Below are positions 9,431 through 17,027 of a DNA stretch of 32,217 nt, in pieces. The DNA comes from Porticoccus sp. GTDB taxonomy: Bacteria > Pseudomonadota > Gammaproteobacteria > Pseudomonadales > Porticoccaceae. The stretch is from positions 1 through 32,217 of the forward strand of contig JAJFKD010000095.1 in assembly GCA_021773405.1 (NCBI GenBank), read 5' to 3'. Both the position numbers and the translations under genes were made by a program. Position 1 is the stretch's first letter. The number at the start of each line of letters is the position of its first letter. A model generated the notes under the pieces. It did no database searches. It was given only the letters and a program-made list of their open reading frames with translations, and was not told the DNA's origin.

Positions 9431-9759
9431 GCTAAACCACCAAGTCCAATCATGCTAAAAACGTCCATTTATATTGCTCTTACCTATTTATAGCCATCTA
9501 AAAGCTCGCAGCTACCAACAATTATGTGTGGAATATTGTTCCACACATTCACGCCATGTAGATTGGCCCAAATATTAACACTATACTCACCAACTATTTT
9601 GGACGAGAGTTACCGCATGGACACTGTTGTACCACTTGTTGTTATCATCGAGAACTACTTAACACAAAAAATGACACATACATCACATACAATCCAGCAT
9701 CAATCACACTATTATTGCGAAATAAGCGAAGCAGACTAAACAGTAAAAAGGAAACCCTG
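9431..9759. promoter_or_regulatory. Divergent intergenic region between prsK and the epimerase gene
   Basis: This gene-free stretch of about 330 nt lies between two divergent operons. Its most visible element is a 10-bp perfect inverted repeat at 9524-9548, listed separately. A -10-like TATACT is at 9582-9587 reading right, but the -35 at normal spacing (TAGATT) is poor. TGGCCC at 9564 recalls a sigma-54 -24 element but lacks GC at -12. Two short open frames cross the region; neither has a ribosome binding site or recognisable product. Confidence 0.5.
9524..9548. promoter_or_regulatory. Perfect 10-bp inverted repeat, candidate operator
   Basis: ATGTGTGGAA (9524-9533), five bases TATTG, then TTCCACACAT (9539-9548) is an exact palindrome. 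The half-sites are about 15 bp centre to centre, which suits a dimeric helix-turn-helix regulator. It lies about 95 nt upstream of the prsK start and 210 nt upstream of the epimerase start, so it could control either or both. No U-run follows, so a terminator is unlikely. Which protein binds is unknown. Confidence 0.5.
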
Positions 9760-10791
9760 TTGTCCTCATACGAAAATACAAAAGAAAACCTGGCTCAAAA
9801 ACCAAGAACCTGGCTCATTACAGGAGTTGCAGGTTTTATAGGGTCTAACCTATTGGAAACTTTACTTGGCCTAGGCCAGAAAGTAGTAGGAATAGATAAC
9901 TTTTCTACTGGGCATCAATCAAACCTTAATGATGTCAAAGAAAAATCAGGCACCCAATGGCAAAACTTTTCTTTTTACGAAGCAGATATTCGAGATTTAG
10001 AAAGCTGCCAAAAAGCCTGTCAGGGTGTTGATTTTATACTGCACCAAGCAGCCTTAGGCAGTGTACCAAGATCCATTGAAGATCCAATTAACACCAACGA
10101 CTCTAACATTAATGGCTTTTTAAACATGCTAGTTGCTGCGCGTGACGCCAACGTTGAGCGATTTGTCTATGCCGCCTCTTCATCGACTTACGGAGACCAT
10201 CCAGGCCTACCAAAAGTAGAAGATAAGATTGGCAAACCGTTGTCTCCCTATGCCGTTACAAAATATGTCAATGAACTCTATGCCGACGTTTTTGCAAAAA
10301 CCTACAACATGGAAACCATTGGGCTCAGATATTTCAATGTCTTTGGTCCCAGGCAAGACCCTAATGGCGCCTACGCCGCCGTAATACCCAAATGGCTCAA
10401 CAACCTTTTACTGGGCAATCCATGCCACATCAATGGCGATGGAGAAACTTCTCGTGATTTTTGCTATATCGACAATACTGTTCAAGCCAACCTTCTTGCT
10501 GCAACAAGCAATCACCCCGAGGCCCCAAATCAAATCTATAACGTCGCATTTGGTGATCGCACCACACTCAACGAACTCTACGAGTCCATGCACACCATTC
10601 TCACAGAGCACGATAGCCATATTGCCGCGGCAAAGCCCGTTTATCAGGATTTTCGTACCGGCGATGTCCGACACTCTTTAGCGGACATATCTAAAGCTGC
10701 TAACCTGCTTGGCTATTCTCCCAGCCATAACGCCCAACAAGGCTTAAAAGAAACCGCTGAGTGGTTTATAAAAAATGGCTTCAATGACTAA
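9760..10791 (+). CDS. wbpP: UDP-N-acetylglucosamine C4-epimerase (WbpP/TviC-like)
   Basis: 343 aa NAD-dependent short-chain dehydrogenase/epimerase. It would interconvert UDP-GlcNAc and UDP-GalNAc, or the corresponding uronic acids, in the cytoplasm. The Rossmann motif [12 protein letters not shown] is close to the N-terminus, the catalytic triad Ser is in [12 protein letters not shown], and Tyr/Lys are in [39 protein letters not shown] and [13 protein letters not shown] follow, all closely resembling WbpP as I remember it. I choose the TTG at 9760: AAGGA lies 7 nt upstream, and the following [10 protein letters not shown] aligns with the WbpP N-terminus. A longer frame from TTG 9715 has no such support. 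The dehydrogenase gene follows 37 nt downstream, the usual pairing for GalNAcA-type sugars. Confidence 0.9.
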   Translation: MSSYENTKENLAQKPRTWLITGVAGFIGSNLLETLLGLGQKVVGIDNFSTGHQSNLNDVKEKSGTQWQNFSFYEADIRDLESCQKACQGVDFILHQAALGSVPRSIEDPINTNDSNINGFLNMLVAARDANVERFVYAASSSTYGDHPGLPKVEDKIGKPLSPYAVTKYVNELYADVFAKTYNMETIGLRYFNVFGPRQDPNGAYAAVIPKWLNNLLLGNPCHINGDGETSRDFCYIDNTVQANLLAATSNHPEAPNQIYNVAFGDRTTLNELYESMHTILTEHDSHIAAAKPVYQDFRTGDVRHSLADISKAANLLGYSPSHNAQQGLKETAEWFIKNGFND

Positions 10792-10828
10792 CAATAAATA
10801 CACGTATTAAATGAACAAAGGGATGATC

Positions 10829-12133
10829 GTGAAAACTATTGCTGTTGTAGGTTTAGGATATGTAGGGCTGCCACTAGCCGTCGCTTTTGGGAAAAAAGGC
10901 AACACCATTGGCTTTGACCTTGATGAAAAAAAATTAGCCGACTACCGCCGAGGAGTTGATCCCAGCGGAGAAGTCGAGCCTGAAAATCTTAAAGCTTCTT
11001 CTGGGCTCGAATTCACCAGCAATCCCAGCGACCTTGCAAAAGCTGAAGTGATTGTAGTTGCCGTTCCAACACCCATTGATAATGCTCATCGACCTGACTT
11101 AAGAGCACTACAAGGGGCCTGTAAAACCATTGCTTCAAACTTATCTCCTGGCAGCATTGTTGTCTTTGAATCCACAGTTTATCCAGGCTGCACAGAAGAA
11201 GTATGTGTCCCAATACTGGAATCCATTTCAGGAATGATATGGGCTGGAAGAGCCAACAGTAGTGACTCCACAGGGTTTTATATTGGCTATTCCCCTGAGC
11301 GCATTAACCCAGGTGATAAAGAGCGCAGGCTCGAAACCATTGTCAAAGTAGTCTCTGGTGATACAGAAGAAACCTTGGAAAAAGTCGCCAACGTATACGA
11401 AAGTATTATTACCGCCGGTGTTTACCGTGCCAGCAGTATTAAAGTAGCTGAAGCCGCAAAAGTGATTGAAAACACCCAACGTGATTTAAATATTGCCCTG
11501 ATGAATGAGCTTTCACTTATTTTCCATAAAATGGATATCGACACACTGGACGTACTAGAAACGGCGGGTACCAAATGGAACTTCTTACCTTTCCGTCCAG
11601 GCTTAGTAGGCGGCCACTGTATCGGTGTTGACCCCTATTACTTAACCTATAAAGCTGAAGCCGAAGGTCATCACCCCCAGGTAATTTTGGCAGGAAGGCA
11701 AACTAATGATGGCATGGGCAAATACATTGCTGAGCAAACCATCAAACAGTTGGTAAAACGAGGTCACGCGGTCAATGGAGCCAACGTTGTAGTTCTTGGC
11801 CTAACATTTAAAGAAGATTGCCCCGACCTTAGAAATTCGAAAGTAGAAGATATCCTTGCCGAGCTTAAAGAATACCAATGCAATGTTATTGTCCACGACC
11901 CTATGGCAGATTCGGATGAAGCCATGAAAGAATACGGTGTTAAATTAACCCAATGGGATGATATAAAAGATGCGACAGCTGTTATTCTCGCTGTCGCTCA
12001 TAACCATTACAAACAACTCCAACCTAGCGATATTCAAAATATCATGGCAGACAACTCAGTCATTATGGATGTCAAATGCACCTTAGATCGTGAAGCCTTT
12101 ACTAAAGGAAAAGCTGATATCTGGAGGTTGTAG
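10829..12133 (+). CDS. wbpO: UDP-N-acetyl-hexosamine 6-dehydrogenase (WbpO/TviB-like)
   Basis: 434 aa member of the UDP-glucose/GDP-mannose dehydrogenase family, oxidising C6 of a UDP-HexNAc to the uronic acid with two NAD+. It shows the N-terminal Rossmann motif VVGLGYVGLPLAVAFGKKG, STVYPGCTEE, ERINPGDKERRLETIVKVVSGD, the catalytic Cys in GLVGGHCIGVDPYYLTYKAEAEGHHP, and the C-terminal GLTFKEDCPDLRNSKV. The GTG at 10829 is preferred because AAAGGG lies 6 nt before it. In-frame ATGs at 10811 and 10823 are either without a site or directly abut it. With the epimerase it should make UDP-GalNAcA (Vi-antigen/B-band-like chemistry) for the nearby exopolysaccharide. The order of the two steps is not certain. 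Confidence 0.9.
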   Translation: MKTIAVVGLGYVGLPLAVAFGKKGNTIGFDLDEKKLADYRRGVDPSGEVEPENLKASSGLEFTSNPSDLAKAEVIVVAVPTPIDNAHRPDLRALQGACKTIASNLSPGSIVVFESTVYPGCTEEVCVPILESISGMIWAGRANSSDSTGFYIGYSPERINPGDKERRLETIVKVVSGDTEETLEKVANVYESIITAGVYRASSIKVAEAAKVIENTQRDLNIALMNELSLIFHKMDIDTLDVLETAGTKWNFLPFRPGLVGGHCIGVDPYYLTYKAEAEGHHPQVILAGRQTNDGMGKYIAEQTIKQLVKRGHAVNGANVVVLGLTFKEDCPDLRNSKVEDILAELKEYQCNVIVHDPMADSDEAMKEYGVKLTQWDDIKDATAVILAVAHNHYKQLQPSDIQNIMADNSVIMDVKCTLDREAFTKGKADIWRL

Positions 12134-12253
12134 ATCTGCCAATGGCATACCACTTGATCAAAAATGGACTAGAATATTTTATGTCAGATTTTTTTACACT
12201 GAATAAAGAACTGGCCTTTTAGCGCAATGTAAATAAAACAAAAGCCTATATAA

Positions 12254-12285
12254 CCAATTAAAAAATAGGCAGTTTTTTTAATTGG
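12254..12285. repeat. 12-bp perfect inverted repeat overlapping the -24 element
   Basis: CCAATTAAAAAA (12254-12265) and TTTTTTAATTGG (12274-12285) are exact complements around an 8-nt spacer. The right arm ends on the GG of the sigma-54 -24 box. It follows the dehydrogenase gene by 120 nt and could be an AT-rich terminator for that operon. The T-run lies inside the stem, not after it, so an operator or cruciform that competes with sigma-54 polymerase is at least as likely. Confidence 0.5.
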
Positions 12286-12297
12286 CCCATTTTTTGC
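12283..12297 (+). promoter_or_regulatory. Sigma-54 (-24/-12) promoter
   Basis: TGGCCCATTTTTTGC matches the sigma-54 pattern TGGCAC-N5-TTGC, with GG at 12284-12285 and GC at 12296-12297, exactly ten bases apart. Transcription should start near 12308, about 37 nt before the ATG at 12345. PrsR, encoded about 5 kb to the left, is the only sigma-54 activator in the window and the obvious candidate regulator. It is the only convincing site of this kind I found in the intergenic regions. Confidence 0.8.
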
Positions 12298-12344
12298 GTA
12301 TATTTATACTAATTACTTATATTAGAAAAAACATTGAGTATAGA

Positions 12345-12986
12345 ATGATGGAAAATTCAAAAAACAGCTCAAACAACACCAAAAGCTCTTTGGTGGAGCA
12401 ACAAGATAACCATACATCTACAGTTGATGAGTCACGAAGACAGTTTTCTCGCCTTGGCGCTGCGACGCCAGTATTGCTAACGTTAGCTAGCAGGCCTGTT
12501 TTTGGTGGCAACTGCCTATCAAATATGATGTCGGGCAATCTATCCGATCCTGACCGCGGTCACTGTGGTCCAGGTTGGAGTCCTGGCGGCTGGAGAAACC
12601 CTGTTGGCCAAGTAAACGGTATGGATACTCTAGATGCATGGGATGCCGCAGGCTACTACTATGGCGAACTGGACGGCAATGACGATCCAAGCTGCACTAA
12701 ACGCAATGGTCAATTCAAAAATAAAAGAGAGTGCTACTCCGGTGGCTCCGTATATGCAGATACTCCACTACCCGGAGGCGACCCAAGAACCCTTATCGAA
12801 ATTTTAGGGACTAACGATATTAAGAAACATTGCATCACAGCGTTATTGAATGCCAGCTTAAGTGAAAATGTAGACGGCTTTACCTATATCCTAACTGTGG
12901 ATCAGGTTATTGGACTTTGCAATGGTTCAATACCTGTACCGGGCGGACAATCATTAAGGGGTTTCTTAGATTCAACTTGGATCTAA
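12345..12986 (+). CDS. Tat-signal exported protein of unknown function, candidate substrate of the PqqD/HprK-related system
   Basis: 213 aa protein I cannot assign to a named function. The first 29 residues are polar (Asn/Ser/Gln-rich). A twin-arginine motif S30-R-R-Q-F-S-R36 follows, then a moderately hydrophobic stretch ATPVLLTLASRPVFG and a small-residue region (GGN), as in a Tat signal. The mature part has six Cys, is Gly/Pro/Trp-rich at first (HCGPGWSPGGWRNP) and ends LRGFLDSTWI. A TTG-started longer frame from 12282 would overlap the sigma-54 promoter, so the ATG at 12345 (or 12348) is the start. I recall similar RR-...-LASRP proteins beside HprK-related kinase genes, but that is memory, not a search. 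A strong terminator follows. Confidence 0.7.
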   Translation: MMENSKNSSNNTKSSLVEQQDNHTSTVDESRRQFSRLGAATPVLLTLASRPVFGGNCLSNMMSGNLSDPDRGHCGPGWSPGGWRNPVGQVNGMDTLDAWDAAGYYYGELDGNDDPSCTKRNGQFKNKRECYSGGSVYADTPLPGGDPRTLIEILGTNDIKKHCITALLNASLSENVDGFTYILTVDQVIGLCNGSIPVPGGQSLRGFLDSTWI

Positions 12987-12995
12987 CAACTACCC

Positions 12996-13021
12996 AAAAG
13001 GCCGCCTTTTGGCGGCCTTTT
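12996..13021 (+). terminator. Rho-independent terminator after the Tat-signal protein gene
   Basis: AAAAGGCCGCC (12996-13006) pairs perfectly with GGCGGCCTTTT (13011-13021) around a TTTT loop, an 11-bp GC-rich stem ending in T residues. It lies 10 nt after the stop codon and 46 nt before the PqqD-like gene. Confidence 0.9.
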
Positions 13022-13067
13022 CATTTAAGCACCAAAACCAAACTACCAACCTGAACGAGTATTTTGT

Positions 13068-13376
13068 GTGAGCAAAGCGCCTGAACTTGACCTATGCACT
13101 ATCAACGTTCCCGTAAACGCTAATTTACTTTTCAAATACTGGGATGAAGAATGTGTTATTTATAACAACCTGTCTGGAGAAACTCACCTTCTTGAACACT
13201 ACGGTGCAGAGTTATTGTCATCCATTAATGAGCAACCGAAGACTTACCAAACTCTACTCAAAAAATTGACAACTGACTTTGATGGCTCACCTCAAGCAAA
13301 AATAGCTGGCCACCTTGAAAACATACTTACCCACTTTCAAGAACTAAATCTAATAGAAATGAAAGCCTGCGACTAA
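13068..13376 (+). CDS. PqqD-family peptide-recognition protein, HPr-rel-A system
   Basis: 102 aa single-domain protein of the PqqD fold, a small winged-helix domain that in RiPP pathways binds the leader of a precursor and presents it to modifying enzymes. The family-like pattern is the strand pair around DEECVIYNNLSGETHLLEHYGAELL, followed by helices (TLLKKLTTDFDG; KIAGHLENILTHFQELNLIE). It starts at GTG 13068, with ACGAG as a modest ribosome binding site. It sits between a candidate substrate and an HPr-kinase-related gene, the arrangement of the HPr-rel-A system (TIGR04353-type, from memory). Its partner is not known. It may be transcribed by read-through of the terminator or from a promoter in the 46-nt gap. 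Confidence 0.75.
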   Translation: MSKAPELDLCTINVPVNANLLFKYWDEECVIYNNLSGETHLLEHYGAELLSSINEQPKTYQTLLKKLTTDFDGSPQAKIAGHLENILTHFQELNLIEMKACD

Positions 13377-13581
13377 AAACTATACCCTGTAAGTTACCAA
13401 TAAATAAAAACAGCTTCCCACCTATAAACTTACAATCTAGAAATAAATAACATCTCTTGTTAGACACAAGAAAAGTATGCTCAAATTGCCAATCAAAAGA
13501 GCCGCCCCAAGAATGTAGGTAAAATCGACCAATAATGATTAACGCAAAAGCCAAAATATTTTTATTAATGCGGGCTACTCA

Positions 13582-14490
13582 TTGAAAATTTCTGATCTGC
13601 CCACCAAAAAACTGGCCTACCAGCTCAAAGATCAGGGCATCATCATCAATATAGGTCCGTATTGCATTAACCTTTCCTCAACTTTAGCTACCGTTGCAGT
13701 TAATCTTAAGACCCATTACGGGACATATAATTTAGCCACGAAAGAAGACATAACCGATTTCTATATCAATGTAGATGCCCCCAGTCTTAGTCGCCGCTGG
13801 CTAAGACCACAGGCAGTTTTTTCCTTCGATGGGCACATCCCTTTTAAACCGCTGCCTCAACCCCAGGCATTTGCTATGTTTGAATGGGGTCTCAACTGGG
13901 TTGTCGCCAACAATGCACACAACCACTTGATCATTCATTCCGCAGTTCTCGAAAAAAATGGCAAGGCCCTCATCTTCCCAGGCTCACCAGGGAGTGGTAA
14001 AAGCACGCTTTGTGCAGGGCTAGTAACACAAGGCTGGCGGCTGCTTTCAGATGAAATGGCATTACTTTCCCTGAAAACTGGTTTACTTACACCAATACCA
14101 CGCCCCATTAGCCTGAAAAATCAGTCTATTGAAATTATTAAGTCTATCCCCGGTAATTTCTTTGTGGGAGAGTCGGTACATGACACAGCAAAAGGGACTG
14201 TCGCACATATGAGCGCACCTCAAAACAGTGTAGAAAGAAGTCATGAACTAGCGAAACCATCAGCTGTAATATTTCCCAAATACCGCAATGGTGCTGAAAC
14301 CGATTTGTCACCACTCAGTAAAGGGAGGACTTTTCTAGCGCTGGCAGATAACAGTTTTAATTATCACGTGCTTGGAGAAACGGCTTTTTCTGCTCTGACC
14401 ACTATGATAGATCAATGCAAATGTTATAACTTTACCTATCAGGATCTAGATTCCGCGTACGAAACGATGGACCGTCTTATTGATGCATAA
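13582..14490 (+). CDS. HprK-related kinase A
   Basis: 302 aa protein whose C-terminal half resembles HPr kinase/phosphorylase. The P-loop GSPGSGKST is at residues 134-142, preceded by HLIIHSAVLEKNGKALIFP and followed by GWRLLSDEMALLSL. The Asp-Glu at 157-158 matches the catalytic acidic pair of the fold. PIPRPISLKN comes next. The N-terminal half (1-110) is not recognisable. It lacks the full HprK signature, so phosphorylation of an unknown Ser/Thr or small molecule is inference. HprK-like kinases modify lasso-peptide precursors in some RiPP clusters. The start is TTG 13582: upstream the frame is closed by a TAA at 13540-13542 and has no ATG. A 205-nt gap precedes the gene, and it overlaps the next gene by 8 nt. 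Confidence 0.8.
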   Translation: MKISDLPTKKLAYQLKDQGIIINIGPYCINLSSTLATVAVNLKTHYGTYNLATKEDITDFYINVDAPSLSRRWLRPQAVFSFDGHIPFKPLPQPQAFAMFEWGLNWVVANNAHNHLIIHSAVLEKNGKALIFPGSPGSGKSTLCAGLVTQGWRLLSDEMALLSLKTGLLTPIPRPISLKNQSIEIIKSIPGNFFVGESVHDTAKGTVAHMSAPQNSVERSHELAKPSAVIFPKYRNGAETDLSPLSKGRTFLALADNSFNYHVLGETAFSALTTMIDQCKCYNFTYQDLDSAYETMDRLIDA

Positions 14491-15568
14491 ATCACTATCA
14501 CAAATTTCTCTTGTTCAGTTTCTAAAGAACCCTGAGAGGGCCAGTAAAACTTTTTCAGCGGATGACTGGGAATTATTAATTCGTCAATCTAGGCGAACCA
14601 ACTTACTGAGCAGAATCGCCTTCCTAATTGCAGAAAGAAACCTGTTTGATCATATTCCACAATCTCTCCATTTTCATCTGGAAGGAGCGAATACTATTGC
14701 ATACAGTAATCTTAGGTCAGTTCGATGGGAAGTCTTAAAAATTTATGAAGCCCTAAACCAAGTGAACCTCCCCGTTGTTCTTTTAAAGGGAGCTGCCTAT
14801 GTCATGGACAACAAGGATGCAGCAAATGGTCGTTTATTTTCTGATGTAGATATCATGGTAAAAAAGGCTCAATTAATTGATGCAGAAAAGGCCCTAGTTA
14901 AGCACGGCTGGATAAGCACCAAAATTGATGCCTACGACCAAAAATATTACAGGGAATGGATGCATGAGCTCCCCCCTATGCGCAATCTTAAACGGCAATC
15001 AGAATTGGATGTTCATCACACCATCATTCCGCCTACTGCTGCATTAAAACCTAAAATAGAAAAAATATGGGATCACGTTGAACCAATACCAGATTACCCT
15101 GGCATGTTTGTTCTGTCACCTATAGACATGATCTTGCACAGCGCTACACATCTATTCCATGAAGGTGACTTCAGCCATGGGTTACGCGATTTAGTTGATT
15201 TAGATTCTTTGTTTAAGGAGCATTCAGAAAAAGACAATAGTTTTTGGCAAACACTAACTATAAGAGCTCAGGAAATGGATCTATCAAGACCACTGTTTTA
15301 CGGTCTTAGGTATTGTAAAAAAATACTGGGAACCCAGATACCCGAAACATGCTATAAACAAGTTTCAGCAGTCGGAGCTCCGCCACGCTTCCATCTATAC
15401 GCCATGGATAAAATGCTATTAAAAGCCATGACACCAACCTATATCAATCAATCACTACCATTTGCCGGGTTTGCTAATTTTATTTTATTTGTCCGATCTC
15501 ACTATTTGAGGATGCCCCTAAAATTATTAATCCCCCACCTGATAAGAAAATCCCTAAAAGGTGAATAG
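14483..15568 (+). CDS. Nucleotidyltransferase-family protein (PF14907-like)
   Basis: 361 aa protein of the uncharacterised nucleotidyltransferase group. The diagnostic segment is VVLLKGAAYVMDNKDAANGRLFSDVDIMVKK, with the metal-binding D-V-D pair and the upstream Gly-rich turn. LDVHHTIIPP later supplies a further possible catalytic Asp, and HSATHLFHEGDFSHGLRDLVDLD is typical of the family's helical C-terminal part. The ATG at 14483 overlaps the HprK-related gene by 8 nt, so the two are translationally coupled. Its substrate is unknown; with the kinase it could add a nucleotide to a phosphorylated target or sugar. Kinase plus nucleotidyltransferase of this type also occurs in some lasso-peptide clusters, which is the basis of that inference. 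Confidence 0.75.
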   Translation: MHKSLSQISLVQFLKNPERASKTFSADDWELLIRQSRRTNLLSRIAFLIAERNLFDHIPQSLHFHLEGANTIAYSNLRSVRWEVLKIYEALNQVNLPVVLLKGAAYVMDNKDAANGRLFSDVDIMVKKAQLIDAEKALVKHGWISTKIDAYDQKYYREWMHELPPMRNLKRQSELDVHHTIIPPTAALKPKIEKIWDHVEPIPDYPGMFVLSPIDMILHSATHLFHEGDFSHGLRDLVDLDSLFKEHSEKDNSFWQTLTIRAQEMDLSRPLFYGLRYCKKILGTQIPETCYKQVSAVGAPPRFHLYAMDKMLLKAMTPTYINQSLPFAGFANFILFVRSHYLRMPLKLLIPHLIRKSLKGE

Positions 15569-15651
15569 CCCTTTTTATAAACCAAACAAATTCTCTTGCC
15601 AGTAAATAGAACCGCACATTCAAAATACTCGCTCGCACGAACCCTTTTGTA

Positions 15652-15843
15652 TTATTTCAACTGTAAAAGTTTAAGCTTTAAAAGGCAGGCAAATATCATC
15701 ACTGCCATCCCGGCGTTAAATAATGTTAAGACCTCATAACCTGCTAGATAGTAACTACCACTTAGCCTAACTAAACCAGCAGCCAAGCAAATCAGAACAG
15801 CCAGTACCGCCACCACATCAGATGCTATTTTTAATAAATTCAT
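15652..15843 (-). CDS. Small two-helix membrane protein, unknown function
   Basis: 63 aa. The ATG at 15843 has a near-perfect AGGAGG (complement of 15851-15856) 7 nt upstream, which decides against the longer frame to 15906. Two hydrophobic helices cover about residues 8-27 (SDVVAVLAVLICLAAGLVRL) and 38-58 (VLTLFNAGMAVMIFACLLKL), with a short SGSYYLAGYE turn between them and a basic end. I do not recognise it. It is convergent with the nucleotidyltransferase gene and divergent from the ATPase gene. The strong ribosome binding site and clean helices make a real gene likely. Confidence 0.65.
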   Translation of the reverse strand: MNLLKIASDVVAVLAVLICLAAGLVRLSGSYYLAGYEVLTLFNAGMAVMIFACLLKLKLLQLK

Positions 15844-16029
15844 GCTGTACCCTCCTGCCTCATATACGTAAAGCCTAAGACTACCCTGTGAAGCAAAATC
15901 CAACAATACATTAAGGGTTACAAAACGCCACCTGATCTATATAGTCGTTAAAACAAGCTAACCAAGGCCTACTAGACCAAACAAGATAGATGAACGGTGC
16001 AATTAACCGACAAACTTTCTATCTATTGA

Positions 16030-16058
16030 TTGTTACAAAATTGCAGCCATTTTATACT
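16030..16058 (+). promoter_or_regulatory. Sigma-70-type promoter of the ATPase gene
   Basis: The -35 TTGTTA (16030-16035) and -10 TATACT (16053-16058) are separated by exactly 17 nt and match the consensus at 4/6 and 5/6. The start of transcription would be near 16065, 24-33 nt before the candidate ATGs. This gives the ATPase gene its own housekeeping promoter. Confidence 0.6.
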
Positions 16059-16097
16059 TACCAGTATGACAACTAGCCCTTGAGGCACATGTACCCC

Positions 16098-17027
16098 ATG
16101 TACGATCAGTTCTACAACCTAAAAGCAGAACCATTTAAGCTCAGCCCTGATCACAGGTTCTGCTTTAGCCATCGTAGCTATGCAAAAGCAAAGGCATACA
16201 TGCAGTATGCCTTTCAACGTGCAGAAGGGTTTGTAATGATTACCGGGAAACCCGGTACAGGTAAAACCACACTTGTCAGTGATTTAGTAGAAAGCCTTCC
16301 TGCAGACAAAGTCAATGTTGCCATGCTGGTCTGTACACAATTAGAAGCAGATGATTTGCTGCGAATGGTAGCAGATGCCTATGGTGTTCCGTCCGACACA
16401 GACAGAAAGTCAGCCATATTGCAGCAGCTCACAAAAGTATTTACTGACGCCTACAAAATGGGGCGGCGCGCTTTATTGATTATTGATGAAGCGCAAGATC
16501 TATCGACATCTGCACTTGAAGAACTAAGACTCCTGACCAATTTACAGTTGAACCGACAACCTCTTCTGCAAATATTCCTACTAGGCCAGGAAGAGTTAAG
16601 GGACATGGTCCAGCAACCAAACATGGAGCAAGTGCATCAACGCCTTGTTGCTGCGTGCCACATTCAACCCTTGAAGGAAGAAGAAACTAAAGCATTCATT
16701 AAACACCGACTCAAACAAGTTGGCTGGAATAATGACCCTGCTATCAGTGAAGCTGTGTATCCCGTCATACATAAAATTAGCCACGGCATTCCCCGCCGAA
16801 TCAATATGATTTGCAGCCGTTTATTCCTTCATGGTTGCGTAGAAGAACTACATCAGTTGAGTATTAATGACGCTAAAGTTGTTCTTACAGAAATCCAGCA
16901 TGAACAATTAACATCAAAAAATATTCCCTCTGATATCGACTTTGAAGCAGAGGATCTTTACGAAAAACCTGAATTAGCATCAGTAGAAACGCTAGCAGAT
17001 GCAAAAGAATCTAAAAAAAAAGTCTAG
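16098..17027 (+). CDS. XrtA/PEP-CTERM-associated AAA ATPase (ExeA-like, TIGR03015 type)
   Basis: 309 aa from the ATG at 16098, chosen because family members begin MY-x(2-3)-Y-x-L-x(3)-PF-x-L. Longer starts at ATG 16089 or TTG 16080 are possible. The Walker A motif GKPGTGKTT is at about 50-58, Walker B ALLIIDEAQDLS at about 125, the sensor-like FLLGQEEL follows, and HGIPRRINMICSRLFLHG comes later. The ExeA-like family energises or regulates export complexes; in XrtA loci it accompanies the export operon. Here it is about 12 kb from it with its own promoter. The gene ends in AAA AAA AAA GTC TAG, and the -1 frame stays open for 88 more codons (see 17021-17287), so the true protein may be longer. 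Confidence 0.85.
   Translation: MYDQFYNLKAEPFKLSPDHRFCFSHRSYAKAKAYMQYAFQRAEGFVMITGKPGTGKTTLVSDLVESLPADKVNVAMLVCTQLEADDLLRMVADAYGVPSDTDRKSAILQQLTKVFTDAYKMGRRALLIIDEAQDLSTSALEELRLLTNLQLNRQPLLQIFLLGQEELRDMVQQPNMEQVHQRLVAACHIQPLKEEETKAFIKHRLKQVGWNNDPAISEAVYPVIHKISHGIPRRINMICSRLFLHGCVEELHQLSINDAKVVLTEIQHEQLTSKNIPSDIDFEAEDLYEKPELASVETLADAKESKKKV

Noticed and set aside
9564-9578. TGGCCC before the epimerase gene, resembling a sigma-54 -24 box
   Set aside because: The bases at the -12 position are AA instead of GC, so the promoter pattern fails.
9524-9739. 71-codon plus-strand frame before the epimerase
   Set aside because: It starts inside the palindrome, shows no ribosome binding site and has no family features.
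12282-12344. Longer start (TTG 12282) for the Tat-signal protein
   Set aside because: It overlaps the sigma-54 promoter and lies upstream of the expected transcript start; the ATG at 12345 fits better.
13327-13554. 75-codon minus-strand frame across the end of the PqqD-like gene
   Set aside because: It overlaps a supported gene, and I see no recognisable product or clear gene context.
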